From Pseudomonas syringae pv. cilantro (GTDB taxonomy: Bacteria; Pseudomonadota; Gammaproteobacteria; Pseudomonadales; Pseudomonadaceae): 57,575 nt of DNA. Shown one piece after another: positions 1 through 10,012 of this stretch (position 1 is its first letter; every line of letters starts with the position of its first letter). The stretch spans positions 580,792 through 638,366 of the forward strand of contig NZ_LGLN01000033.1 of NCBI RefSeq assembly GCF_001293775.1, in the 5' to 3' direction. Position numbers and translations under genes: made by a program. Under the pieces are notes generated by a model, which saw only the letters and a program-made list of their open reading frames with translations, did no database searches and had not been told where the DNA came from.

Positions 1-92
1 TGATTTTATTGTTTTAAAACAAAGAGATAGTGCTAAGGCGCAAAGAAAATAATCAATTCCAAGCGAAAAAGCCCTGAGTAGCGCGTAGACGT

Positions 93-110
93 TTGCGCAC
101 CTGTGCGCAA
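93..110. repeat. Short perfect inverted repeat downstream of pobA
   Basis: TTGCGCAC and GTGCGCAA form a perfect 8-bp inverted repeat with a 2-base spacer. It lies about 185 bases beyond the pobA stop. The first 294 bases contain no ORF with recognisable coding character. The repeat could be a protein-binding palindrome or part of a weak terminator of a gene outside the window, but nothing in view decides which. Confidence 0.4.
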
Positions 111-294
111 GCGCTTTTATCTTCCGTAGGGCGTGAGATGTATGTCGTTGCCTGTTTTTGCCCGGCTGGTGCGTGCGCAGCATTTTGCACATCAAGGCAT
201 GTGGCCGTTAACGCTTCTCATGGCCCGCGAACAGATGACGCAGAGCGTCAGGAACGGCATGCCCGCGCGCAGTGACAAGCGTTCTTCCGCCGAC

Positions 295-1630
<1,336 letters not shown>

Positions 1631-2500
1631 ATGGCCAGATCTGCCATTACAGCGATACCGGTGTTCAAGCTCTACGGCGAAACCACGGCCTGGCCAACGC
1701 CGGATCTGATTCATTGTGAGTCGATTCCCGAGCGCAGCAAGATACACGAGTGGGAGATCAAGCCGCATCGGCATGGCGATCTGGTGCAGTTGCTGTATGT
1801 GCAATCGGGCAAGGCGATGCTCAAGGTCGAGGACATGGCTCGCGAGGTGGAGACACCGTCGCTGCAGGTGGTTCCGGCATTGAGCGTGCACACGTTCAGG
1901 TTCGCGGAAAATATTCAGGGGCACATTCTCAGCCTGGCCAGACCGTTGGTGGAGCAGTTGGAGACGGCGCTCGACAGTTCGGCCATGCGTACGGCACGTT
2001 GCTACGAGCTTGGGGCAGACTGCGATTACGTCGACACGCTGTTCAGCGCCATCGCTCGCGAGTACCGGCAACCCAGGACCGGTCGTGATCTGATGCTGCA
2101 TTCGTTGATCAATGTGCTGGCGGTCTGGCTAAGTCGGCGCAGCCGCGAGCACGCTGGCGAAGACATTCATGCACCGGATCGCGGCCGTGAGCATTTGCAG
2201 GCGTTCATGCATCAACTGGAAACGAGTTTTCGCGAACACTGGTCCATCGAGCAGCACGCGCAGGCCATTGGCATCAGTGCCGCGCATTTGAATGCGTTGT
2301 GTCGGCGGCTATGCAATCAGTCGGCGCTACAGATCATCAGCCAGCGTCTGGTGCTGGAGGCCCGGCGCAATCTGATTTACACCACCCTGACCATCAATCA
2401 GGTGTCCGACAGCCTGGGGTTTTCCGAGCCCGCCTATTTTTCGCGCTTCTTCAAACGCGCCACCGGCCAGTCGCCTCGCGAGTTTCGTCAGCAGAAATAG
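1631..2500 (+). CDS. pobR: AraC-family transcriptional regulator of pobA (PobR-like)
   Basis: The 289-residue protein has an N-terminal cupin-type effector-binding region (for example HEWEIKPHRHGDLVQLLYV near residues 38-56, with conserved histidines) and a C-terminal AraC double helix-turn-helix (residues about 185-287, ending SDSLGFSEPAYFSRFFKRATG). It is divergent from pobA, which is the standard arrangement for the 4-hydroxybenzoate-responsive AraC-type PobR of pseudomonads. The PobR of Acinetobacter is an unrelated IclR-type protein. The family is certain; the effector is inferred from context. The ATG at 1631 has a GGGGAGG Shine-Dalgarno. Confidence 0.85.
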   Translation: MARSAITAIPVFKLYGETTAWPTPDLIHCESIPERSKIHEWEIKPHRHGDLVQLLYVQSGKAMLKVEDMAREVETPSLQVVPALSVHTFRFAENIQGHILSLARPLVEQLETALDSSAMRTARCYELGADCDYVDTLFSAIAREYRQPRTGRDLMLHSLINVLAVWLSRRSREHAGEDIHAPDRGREHLQAFMHQLETSFREHWSIEQHAQAIGISAAHLNALCRRLCNQSALQIISQRLVLEARRNLIYTTLTINQVSDSLGFSEPAYFSRFFKRATGQSPREFRQQK

Positions 2501-2528
2501 AAACGGGGCGCTCAAGAGCGCCCCGTTT
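2501..2528. terminator. Bidirectional terminator between pobR and ppnN
   Basis: A perfect 13-bp GC-rich inverted repeat (AAACGGGGCGCTC / GAGCGCCCCGTTT) with a 2-base spacer starts right after the pobR stop. It is flanked by A and T runs, so it can terminate both converging genes. Confidence 0.85.
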
Positions 2529-2551
2529 GCCTGACGGTTATTGCTGTGGGA

Positions 2552-3925
2552 TCAGGCCACAACCTGATAGCACGGCACATAAGCCGCGCCACCCGGCAGC
2601 TTCATCCGGTGCTGGTCGACAAACGCCTGCAACAGTTTGTCCAGCGGACCCATGATCGAAGGGTCGCCCTGAATCTGATAAGGGCCGTGCTCTTCGATCA
2701 GGCGAATGCCTTTATCCTTGACGTTGCCGGCGACAATGCCCGAGAACGCCCGACGCAGGTTGGCCGCCAGTTCGTGGGTCGGCACGTCGTGGTTGAGTTG
2801 CAGTTTCGCCATGTTCTCGTGGGTCGGATCGAAGGGGTGCTGGAAGCTTTCTTCGATCTTCAGCAACCAGTTGAAGTGAAACGCGTCGTTGCGCTCGCGG
2901 CGGAACTGCTTCACTGCCTTCAGGCCCTGAGTCATCTGCCGAGCGACGTCTGCCGGGTTGTCGATGATGATCTGGTAGTGACGCTGCGCTTCTGCACCCA
3001 GGGTGGCACCGACGAATGCGTGCAATTGTTGCAAGTACGGTTCGGTGTTTTTCGGGCCGGTCAGGATCACCGGGAACGGTACGTCCTTGTTGTCCGGGTG
3101 CATCAGAATGCCGAGCAGGTAGAGGAATTCTTCGGCTGTGCCCGCGCCGCCCGGGAAGATGATGATGCCATGACCGACACGCACGAAGGCTTCGAGGCGT
3201 TTTTCGATGTCCGGCAGGATCACCAGCTCGTTGACGATCGGGTTCGGCGCTTCGGCTGCGATAATGCCCGGCTCGGTGAGGCCCAGGTAGCGACCGCCGA
3301 CAATGCGTTGCTTGGCGTGGGCGATGGTCGCGCCCTTCATCGGGCCTTTCATCACGCCGGGACCGCAGCCGGTGCAGATGTCCAGGCTGCGCAGGCCCAA
3401 TTCATGGCCGACTTTCTTGGTGTATTTGTATTCTTCGGTGTTGATCGAATGACCACCCCAGCACACCACCATCTTCGGCTCGACCCCGGCACGCAGGGTG
3501 CGGGCGTTGCGCAGCAGGTGGAACACGTAATCGGTGATGCCCTGAGAATCGCTCAGGTCGATGCGCTGGCTGTCCAGTTCGCTTTCGGTGTAGACGATGT
3601 CGCGCAAGGCGCTGAACAGCATCTCGCGGGTGCTGGCGATCATTTCGCCATCGACGAAGGCATCGGCCGGAGCGTTGAGCAGCTCCAGGCGCACGCCGCG
3701 ATCCTGCTGATGGATACGCACTTCAAAGCTTTCGTACGCTTCAAGAATGGTCTTGGCGTTATCGACGTGGGCGCCGGTATTGAGAATGGCCAGGGCGCAC
3801 TGGCGAAACAGGGTGTAAGTACTGCCTGAACCGGCAGCGCTGAGTTGCTGCACTTCACGTTGGGACAGGGTTTCGAGGCTGCCTTTGGGGCTTACGGTGG
3901 CGTTAATCACTTGTCTTGGGAGCAT
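2552..3925 (-). CDS. ppnN: Nucleotide 5'-monophosphate nucleosidase (PpnN/YgdH, LOG family)
   Basis: PpnN hydrolyses purine and pyrimidine monophosphates to free base and ribose 5-phosphate, and in E. coli is modulated by (p)ppGpp. The 457-residue product matches the usual length (about 454). It opens with SPKGSLETLSQREV, has the central GGHSIN and GCGPGVMKGPMKGA segments, and contains the LOG-family signature PGGAGTAEE. The ATG at 3925 was chosen because GGAAAA lies upstream and the protein then starts MLPRQVINA; in-frame ATGs at 3982 and 3937 would add an uncharacteristic extension. Confidence 0.9.
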   Translation of the reverse strand: MLPRQVINATVSPKGSLETLSQREVQQLSAAGSGSTYTLFRQCALAILNTGAHVDNAKTILEAYESFEVRIHQQDRGVRLELLNAPADAFVDGEMIASTREMLFSALRDIVYTESELDSQRIDLSDSQGITDYVFHLLRNARTLRAGVEPKMVVCWGGHSINTEEYKYTKKVGHELGLRSLDICTGCGPGVMKGPMKGATIAHAKQRIVGGRYLGLTEPGIIAAEAPNPIVNELVILPDIEKRLEAFVRVGHGIIIFPGGAGTAEEFLYLLGILMHPDNKDVPFPVILTGPKNTEPYLQQLHAFVGATLGAEAQRHYQIIIDNPADVARQMTQGLKAVKQFRRERNDAFHFNWLLKIEESFQHPFDPTHENMAKLQLNHDVPTHELAANLRRAFSGIVAGNVKDKGIRLIEEHGPYQIQGDPSIMGPLDKLLQAFVDQHRMKLPGGAAYVPCYQVVA

Positions 3926-4363
3926 TCTATTTTCCATTAGAGCGATGCAGTCGAGCATCAGGATGGTGGGTGTCCGGGACACTCACGCCTGTCAGACCTT
4001 TTCTACAGCACTTGGACGGGAAAGCAAATATTGCGCAGTGCGGGAGCCTGATTTGCCAGGTTAAATGCTGTGCCAGCGGCGAATTCGTTTGAAAGCAGGG
4101 ACTTGCTCACGGCGACCGTGCGGCTGAATTTTGACGCGCGGACAGGGCGATAGTGAACCTGACCCATTTCGAGGAGTCTGTTAGCTGATGGTTTTTTCTG
4201 GACGGCCTGCAAAAAAGGGAACCGACGCGCTTTCGTTGCGTGTCATTGGCAGACAATCCGTCCGGGCAGGAGTTGCAAAACCTTTGATCGCCTGCCGTTC
4301 CCATCGTTAGCCGGCCCGTTCAACGAGGCTTTATTTTCATTCCGGATAAAGATAATTATCGCC
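3926..4363. other. Long intergenic region between ppnN and the SH3-domain gene
   Basis: These 438 bases separate divergent genes and hold no convincing ORF on either strand; short ORFs here lack ribosome-binding sites and recognisable composition. The right-hand end is AT-rich just before the SH3-domain gene, a reasonable place for its promoter. No terminator or known RNA motif was recognised. Confidence 0.5.
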
Positions 4364-5038
4364 ATGTCTCGTCATCTTTCTGCACTTCTTTCTCGTGCCC
4401 CTGGCCTGTTCTGCGCGTCGCGTCGTTTGCTGGGTGCCGGCCTGTTCGGCGCTGTGCTGACCGTGATCGTCCCTGGCAGTGCTCAGGCGGCAAACAACGA
4501 GCGTTGGGTCAGCGACAGCCTCACCACTTACGTACGCAGCGGGCCAACGGATGACCATCGCATCGTCGGCACGCTGAAATCCGGTCAGAAGGTCGAGTTG
4601 CTCACCAGCTCGGGCAAGTTCAGCCAGGTGCGCGGCGAAGGTGGCGCGACAGTGTGGATCCCCAGCAGTGACTTGCAGGACGTCCCCGGTCAGGCCGAAC
4701 GCGTGCCGCAGTTGACGCAGCAGGTCGCTGAACTGACCGAGCAACTGGCGGGCATCGACAACACCTGGAAGACCCGCGTGCAAGGCATGCAGGAAACCCT
4801 GGATGCGCGCAAGAAGCTGGTCGATGAGCTGGAAGCGCGCACCAAGACCCTGAACGATCAACTGGCGGACTCTCAGGCCGAATTACGTGCCACTCAGGCG
4901 CGTCTCGGTGACGAGAACAAGCAGGTGATGATGCGTTACATGGTGTACGGCGGCAGCATCGCCGGTGCGGGTCTGTTGGTCGGCCTGATCCTTCCGGCCC
5001 TGACCAAAGGCCGCAAAAAGAACGACGGCTGGGTTTAA
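4364..5038 (+). CDS. SH3-domain membrane protein (TIGR04211/YgiM type)
   Basis: The 224-residue protein begins with a long signal peptide or signal anchor ending near GSAQA (about residue 43). A bacterial SH3 domain follows (residues about 46-105; YVRSGPTDDHRIVGTLKSG, then a VWIPSSDL strand). Next comes a coiled coil rich in Gln/Glu/Leu (about 110-185), one membrane helix (about 190-212) and a short basic tail. This order fits the TIGR04211 'SH3 domain protein' family, including YgiM of E. coli. Such proteins are envelope-anchored with the SH3 domain in the periplasm; the biochemical role is not established. It is monocistronic. Confidence 0.8.
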   Translation: MSRHLSALLSRAPGLFCASRRLLGAGLFGAVLTVIVPGSAQAANNERWVSDSLTTYVRSGPTDDHRIVGTLKSGQKVELLTSSGKFSQVRGEGGATVWIPSSDLQDVPGQAERVPQLTQQVAELTEQLAGIDNTWKTRVQGMQETLDARKKLVDELEARTKTLNDQLADSQAELRATQARLGDENKQVMMRYMVYGGSIAGAGLLVGLILPALTKGRKKNDGWV

Positions 5039-5049
5039 CCTTCCGTGCA

Positions 5050-5078
5050 AGCATGCCGACGGCCTGTGTCGGCATGCT
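5050..5078 (+). terminator. Hairpin after the SH3-domain gene
   Basis: AGCATGCCGAC and GTCGGCATGCT form a perfect 11-bp inverted repeat with a 7-base loop, 12 bases after the stop codon. There is no strong T-tract, so it is terminator-like rather than a textbook intrinsic terminator. Confidence 0.6.
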
Positions 5079-5406
5079 GTTCGGTGTGGCACTGTCGTTA
5101 ATCTGTCCGCAACTCCCCCCGCATTATTCCTGCACATTCGATCCAGCTCGCAAAATCAGCCGTCAACAGGCGTAGCGATGCGGCGCGACGTGCATGTTCG
5201 CCCTATAGTTTCTGCACGGATGGTCGAAAAACTGAGTGTTGCCGCAAGTCCCGCTCTGTCGTGCGGGGCGGTGACGGCAGCTGTGCCTGAGCATCAGTCA
5301 GCGATCAGTGATCAAGCAGGCCCCGAAAAGCGGGCTGCTGAGCCGGGTCCGGGTAGCGCTCGGGCCATGGGGCTCATATTTTTACCTCTCGTGTGCAGGA
5401 ATCCGG
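5079..5406. other. Intergenic leader region upstream of the response regulator-TPR gene
   Basis: These 328 bases contain no supported gene. A GC-rich stretch around 5238-5290 has potential for secondary structure. The AGGA ribosome-binding site of the next gene lies at about 5396. I could not identify a promoter with confidence. Confidence 0.4.
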
Positions 5407-7008
5407 ATGCTGGCGTACAACCAAAAAAGCTTTCTTATCGTTGATGACTTCTCTGATTTTCGCAGTTCAGTCAGATCGATGCTGCGTGAACTGGGCGTCA
5501 AGGAAGTGGATACCGCCGACACCGGTGAAGAGGCGCTGCGCATGTGTGCGCAAAAGCGTTATGACTTCGTGTTGCATGACTTCAATCTGGGCGACGGTCG
5601 CAAGAACGGTCAGCAGGTGCTGGAAGACCTGATGGTCGAGCGGCTGTTGAGTCACCAAAGCGTGTTTATCATGGTCACCGCCGAAAACAGTCAGGCCATG
5701 GTCATGAGTGCGCTGGAGTGGGAGCCGGACGGCTACCTGACCAAGCCGTTCAATCGCGCCGGGCTGGCTCAGCGTCTGGAAAAACTGGTGCAGCGCAAGA
5801 CCCTGCTCAAGCCGATTCTGCAGGCGCTCGACCGTCGCAACCCGACAGAAGTGCTGGCCGCTTGCAACACCTTGATCGAGCAGGACCCGCGTTACGCGCC
5901 ACTGTGCCTGCGCTACAAGGCTGAGGCCTTGCGTGATCTGAAGCAGAACGAACCACTGGAAGTCTTCCTCAAGAGTATTCTGGCCGACCGCGCCACGCCC
6001 TGGGCGTATGGCGCGCTGGGCAGCCTGTTGCTCAAACGCGGCAAGGCTGCCGAGGCGCAGGTTGTTTACGAGCAGGCGATCAAGGCCTTTCCGATCATGC
6101 CTGCGTTGTTCGACGGGCTGGCTGACGTGCTGGTCGCGCTCGGCGATGCCAAGCGGGCTCAGGCAGTGCTGGAAAGCGCGGTGCGTCTGTCGCCGCTGGC
6201 GGTTCGTCGGCAGCGGCTGCTGGGCAAACTGGCGCTGGGCAACGAGGATTTCGAAAGCGCTTCCAAGGCCTATCGTCAGGCGGTGTCCCAAGGGCAGCAT
6301 TCGCGTTTCAAGGACCCGGAGACCAATCTGGGGCTGGCGCATGCCTTGATCAGCAAGGGCGGCGAGCAGGGGCTCGATGCGCGGACCCGGGTTGAAATCA
6401 ACAATGCTCTGGGTGACGTCGCCAAGGAACACGGTAGCGACGAAGGCCTGCAAGTGCGCACGCGCCTGATGAAGGCCTCCAGTCTGCAGCATTCGGACCC
6501 GGAAGCGGCCGCAAAACTTACCGAGCAGGCGATGGCCCGACTCGACGGAACGGAGTTGTTTCTCAGCGCCGAAGCGTCGTTGATGGTGGCCGCCCAGCTC
6601 AGGCAACTGGGGCAGGAAGAGGCGGGTGCCGGTGTTTTGAAGAGTTGCGCGCAAGTCTATGGCGACGACCCGGCGGTGATGAAAAGTGTCGCCAGCATGA
6701 CTGACGATCCTGCCATTCTGGGTGCCAACAAAGCAGCCAATGATTTGAACCTGCAAGGCGTACGCAGCTACAAGGCTGGCAATCTGACCGAGGCGCAGAC
6801 GTTTTTTCGTCAGGCATTGGCGTTGCAGCCGAAGAATCTCAGTATTGCGCTCAACATGGCGCAGTCGCTGCTCCACCCCGGCCAGAATCTGGGCCAGGCC
6901 GGCCTGGACGAGTGCCGGGCCAGCCTGACCATGGTCGGCAGGATCCCGGACAGCGATCCGCGTTTCGAGCGTTATCAAAAACTCAGGGAGAGGGCGTTTG
7001 GCGCATGA
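5407..7008 (+). CDS. Response regulator with C-terminal TPR repeats
   Basis: The 533-residue protein has an N-terminal receiver domain (residues about 5-125) with the acidic pair in FLIVDDFSDF, the phospho-acceptor Asp in FVLHDFNLG, the conserved Thr in MVTAE and the Lys in LTKPF. The remaining 400 residues are helical TPR-type repeats (for example AYGALGSLLLKRGKAAEAQ and GVRSYKAGNLTEAQTFFRQA). There is no DNA-binding domain, so output is probably by protein-protein contact. The ATG at 5407 follows GCAGGAATCC; an upstream ORF extension to 5308 lacks a ribosome site. It overlaps the following kinase gene by 4 bases (ATGA), implying translational coupling and a cognate pair. Confidence 0.85.
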   Translation: MLAYNQKSFLIVDDFSDFRSSVRSMLRELGVKEVDTADTGEEALRMCAQKRYDFVLHDFNLGDGRKNGQQVLEDLMVERLLSHQSVFIMVTAENSQAMVMSALEWEPDGYLTKPFNRAGLAQRLEKLVQRKTLLKPILQALDRRNPTEVLAACNTLIEQDPRYAPLCLRYKAEALRDLKQNEPLEVFLKSILADRATPWAYGALGSLLLKRGKAAEAQVVYEQAIKAFPIMPALFDGLADVLVALGDAKRAQAVLESAVRLSPLAVRRQRLLGKLALGNEDFESASKAYRQAVSQGQHSRFKDPETNLGLAHALISKGGEQGLDARTRVEINNALGDVAKEHGSDEGLQVRTRLMKASSLQHSDPEAAAKLTEQAMARLDGTELFLSAEASLMVAAQLRQLGQEEAGAGVLKSCAQVYGDDPAVMKSVASMTDDPAILGANKAANDLNLQGVRSYKAGNLTEAQTFFRQALALQPKNLSIALNMAQSLLHPGQNLGQAGLDECRASLTMVGRIPDSDPRFERYQKLRERAFGA

Positions 7009-7700
7009 GCGAAGAGAAGGAGCAGGGGCTTGATTTCTCCATGGTGATTGCCTCCACCGTGCACGACATGAAGAACTCGCTGGCAACGCTGACCCAGGCG
7101 CACAGTGAGTGGCTGGCGAAGCTTTCCAGTCGGCAGCGCGATACGCCGGAACATGGCGTCATCGAATACGAGTTCGCCAACCTGAACGGCATGCTGGTGC
7201 AGCTGTTGGGCCTTTACAAACTCGGTGTCAATCAGATGCCGTTGCGCCCGGATTATCACGAGCTGGACGATTTTATCGAAGCGCAGCTGGCGCATCATCA
7301 GGAGGTGTTGAGCAGCCGTGGCATTGCCGCTGGTTATGCCATCAATGTGGTAAGCCCGTTGGGATTTTTCGACCGTGAACTGGTGGGGTCGGTGGTGGGC
7401 AATATCATCGTCAATGCCACCGGTTTTGCCCGCGAGCAGATATTCGTCAGCGTGTCCGATGAGGACGGCCAGTTGAAGATCACCGTCAACGACGATGGTC
7501 CTGGCTATCCGGCCTACCTGATCGAGCAGCAGACCGACTATGTGCTGGGCATCAATCAGGGCAGCGGCAGCACCGGGCTGGGCCTTTACTTTGCTGCGCA
7601 CATTGCGCGGTTGCATGTAAGCAATGGCCTGCAGGGGCGGATCGAAATCGCCAATGGCGGGGTGCTGGGCGGAGCGGTGTTCAGCATGACGCTGCCCTGA
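7005..7700 (+). CDS. Small sensor-less histidine kinase
   Basis: The 231-residue protein has a phospho-acceptor-type motif near its N-terminus (VHDMKNSLATL, His at about residue 19) and a C-terminal GHKL ATPase domain with an N-box (NIIVNAT), G1 box (NDDGPGYPAY) and G2 box (GSGSTGLGLY). No transmembrane or PAS sensor region is present, so it is cytosolic and probably receives input from a partner protein. Its ATG overlaps the stop of the upstream response regulator-TPR gene. A bidirectional terminator follows, so these two genes form the whole operon. Confidence 0.85.
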   Translation: MSEEKEQGLDFSMVIASTVHDMKNSLATLTQAHSEWLAKLSSRQRDTPEHGVIEYEFANLNGMLVQLLGLYKLGVNQMPLRPDYHELDDFIEAQLAHHQEVLSSRGIAAGYAINVVSPLGFFDRELVGSVVGNIIVNATGFAREQIFVSVSDEDGQLKITVNDDGPGYPAYLIEQQTDYVLGINQGSGSTGLGLYFAAHIARLHVSNGLQGRIEIANGGVLGGAVFSMTLP

Positions 7701-7704
7701 GCCA

Positions 7705-7730
7705 CGGGGCCTGCCCGCAAGCAGGCCCCG
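7705..7730. terminator. Bidirectional terminator
   Basis: CGGGGCCTGC and GCAGGCCCCG form a perfect 10-bp inverted repeat with a 6-base loop, between the converging histidine kinase and glycosyltransferase genes. Confidence 0.8.
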
Positions 7731-7737
7731 CGATCAT

Positions 7738-8547
7738 TCAGATATTCAGCCCGAAGTTGCGTTTGATGCTGTTGAGGCTGTCCATCAGTTCCTCATTCGA
7801 CGCCAACGGGTGTTTGACCGGTTCGCACCCGTGTTTGAGCGTAAAGTGCTCGATGGCATCCAGCGCGTTTTTGCGGTGCCGGGCATCGGACGAGATCGTT
7901 GATTTCGCCAGCGTCCACGGCTCGTCTCCCAGATACGCCTGCGAATTGTCGATGTCGGCAAAAAACCAGAACGGCGGGTGCATGTTCTGATTGATGATGG
8001 ACAGGGTGTGGTCGACGTGTTCAAAGGCGTTGTGGTACGTCTCATCCATCAGGCCGGCCGCTTCCAGGCTACGTCTGGAATAGTAGGAAAACGCGCCGAC
8101 GCAATGCCGGTACAACGGCAGGTTGATACCGTTGCCATAATCGATCTTGCACACCGGATGGGCTTCGCCAGTGGCGGTCTTGTTCATCAACCCGTGTTGG
8201 CTGTAGTTGAGATGCTGAATGCCGGTCAGGGTCGAGGTCAGGATATACAGCTCGAACACTTCCGGGTTCTTGATGTAGATGTCATCTTCGATCAGAAACA
8301 GATGTTCGCAGCCAGCGTCCAGAAGTCGCGAAAATGCACGGTTCTTGGATTTCCCCACACCGAGGTTGCTTTCATTGCTGAACAGGACGTGGCTGTCGTA
8401 GGCAGCGTGTTCAGGGTATACATCGCCGTCATTGATGATGACGATGCTGTCGATGAGGTCGGCGGGCAGTGAATCGTAGAGTTTTTTCAACAGCGCAGGC
8501 CGGTTATACGTGACGATTCCGCAGCCAACCTTTTGACCATCGATCAT
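7738..8547 (-). CDS. Family 2-like glycosyltransferase
   Basis: The 269-residue protein has a GT-A type N-terminus (VGCGIVTYNRPALLKKLYDS) and a DxD-like metal/nucleotide-sugar motif in LFLIEDDIYI, plus a conserved NLGVGKSKNRAF segment. No membrane helices are seen. The ATG at 8547 follows AGAGGATCACC; the longer frame to 8604 lacks such a site. It is divergent from a broken methyltransferase gene and sits at the edge of a flagellar cluster, so a part in glycan assembly is possible; the acceptor cannot be told from sequence. Confidence 0.75.
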   Translation of the reverse strand: MIDGQKVGCGIVTYNRPALLKKLYDSLPADLIDSIVIINDGDVYPEHAAYDSHVLFSNESNLGVGKSKNRAFSRLLDAGCEHLFLIEDDIYIKNPEVFELYILTSTLTGIQHLNYSQHGLMNKTATGEAHPVCKIDYGNGINLPLYRHCVGAFSYYSRRSLEAAGLMDETYHNAFEHVDHTLSIINQNMHPPFWFFADIDNSQAYLGDEPWTLAKSTISSDARHRKNALDAIEHFTLKHGCEPVKHPLASNEELMDSLNSIKRNFGLNI

Positions 8548-8793
8548 GGTGATCCTCTGTCTTTCTAGGGCCTGAGCCTGATTATTGATGGCTTGCGTCA
8601 GCAACCGCAGGGTAAGCAGGGCACTCGCTGACGTAAATCATCGTGCATGAGCACGTGATTACAGCTGGCTGCAATATCTGCGCCAATGGTCGATGGCAGG
8701 CTGCTGTGCGGGCGCTGACGGCTAAAGTTTTGCCAGGCACCGCCGACATTTCTCACAGGCTGTATCCAAATCACGACGAGCGATGGGTGAGTG

Positions 8794-9705
8794 ATGCTGT
8801 TAGCTAAGAAGTACTGTCAGGGCCATGGTATCGAATTGGGGGCTGCCGCTCATAACGCCTTCAACCTGGCCAGTTGCCTGAATGTTGCGCCTTGCAACGG
8901 TGTCGAGTTTTTGCACCCTCGTGATATGGAAGATTATCAGCAGTACTTCGTCGAGCAGATGAAAGTCTCGGGCGATGTCTCGAAAGTCGACATGCTCGGC
9001 GACTTTCAATGCATTCATACTGCAGATGCGTCGGTTGATTACCTCATCAGTTCGCACGTCATCGAACACGTTCCCAATCTGTTTTCCGCTTACGTCGAGG
9101 CCCTCCGGGTGCTGAAGAACGGCGGCGTGTTCTTCTGCATCTTCCCCAAGCGCACGGCCGCGCGGACCGATCGCGCGCGTCGTTTGACGACCCTGGCGCA
9201 GATGATCGAAGACTATGAAAACAAGGTCGACATGACCACCGTCGCTTAAGGCGAATGGCGCGGTCACTATCAAGTGTTTTCCTTGCAGAGCATGATCCGC
9301 GCCGTCAATTACGTGAACACATCGGGTCTGGGCTGCTGGTACATCGAGTGCGTCGAAGAGACCGATTCGAAAGTAGGCAACGGCCACACCCTCGTACTGC
9401 GCAAGGTAGAAGGGCTGTCGGCCGAGAAGTGGCAGGACGTCGCTGATTTCAACACGCAGTTCAATCAGTTGTTGATGGCCGGCAAACTGGAAAACGCACT
9501 GACGCTGACCAAGATCCTGCTGTCTTTCAATTTTTTTGATGCCAACAAACTGCATCTCGCCGGTGCTCTGAGTCGTCAGTTGGGCCACTTTGCCGAGGGC
9601 GTCGAGTTTCTGCGTCAGGCCCTGGTGGTCGATCCGGAGAACGAGGAGTACCGAAAGGAGTTCATCGAAGTCACCGGAGTGCCGTTCCACAATCCGGTGC
9701 TTTGA
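8794..9705 (+). pseudogene. SAM-dependent methyltransferase gene interrupted by an in-frame stop
   Basis: The reading frame encodes a class I methyltransferase: GIELGAAAHNAF resembles motif I, and SSHVIEHVPNLFSAYVEALR then LKNGGVFF resemble the post-II/III region. At 9247-9249 a TAA interrupts it; reading continues in the same frame (GEWRGHYQVFSLQSM...) to 9705 without another stop, through a C-terminal part with TPR-like helices (KLENALTLTKILLSF and LSRQLGHFAEGVEFLRQAL). The full frame would be about 303 residues; the product as written stops after about 151. One base change, for example from GAA or CAA, explains it. A GTG at 8791 is an alternative start. The truncated product keeps most of the methyltransferase core, so residual function cannot be excluded. 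Confidence 0.8.
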
Positions 9706-9802
9706 GTTGTAAAATGGTCAGCTTCAAGCGGTAAGCCTTTGGCTTGCAGCTTGCCTGAGAGTCTGGCTGCCGCAAGAATTATCACTTCCTTGTACCTTGC
9801 AG

Positions 9803-9955
9803 GCCACTCTTGAGCGTCTGAAAAGCAGTCAGTTGGCCAAGGAACTGTTTGGTCATGAATTCATCGAAGGCTACGTCGCGTCGAAGGCCCTGGAACTGAG
9901 CAGTTTTTTTGACGAGATAACCCCTTGGGAACGGCGCGTTGTGGCTGCCCAGGTT
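9803..9955 (+). pseudogene. Relic of the 3' end of a glutamine-synthetase-family gene
   Basis: About 50 codons in an open frame read as the C-terminus of a glutamine synthetase-like (gamma-glutamylpolyamine synthetase type) enzyme: ATLERLKSSQLAKELFG, then EFIEGYVASK and FFDEITPWERRV. Nothing resembling the catalytic core precedes it; the upstream sequence is the tail of the broken methyltransferase gene plus about 90 non-coding bases. The frame happens to run on into the MFS transporter, giving a spurious 534-residue ORF from a TTG at 9797. The family call is from memory of conserved C-terminal residues. Confidence 0.65.
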
Positions 9956-10012
9956 CAAGAATCGCAGTGTCGGGCTCGCTCATTCGGGCGACTCCCAATT
10001 TTTGGAAAGTTG

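Noticed and set aside
2546..3829. 427-codon plus-strand ORF
   Set aside because: It is the antisense shadow of ppnN; the minus-strand frame carries the recognised LOG-family motifs and a ribosome site.
5467..7086. 539-codon minus-strand ORF
   Set aside because: Antisense to the response regulator-TPR gene; its composition is rich in Gln/Arg/His as expected of reversed high-GC codons and no domain is recognisable.
9274..9705. Independent 143-residue gene downstream of the methyltransferase stop
   Set aside because: It is in the same frame as the upstream part, has no ribosome site at its first ATG/TTG, and reads as the continuation of the same protein, so it is treated as part of one pseudogene.
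9726..9755. AAGCCTTTGGCTTGCAGCTTG as a REP element
   Set aside because: It is a short hairpin of a kind common between pseudomonad genes, but I see only one copy in the window and cannot support a repeat family.
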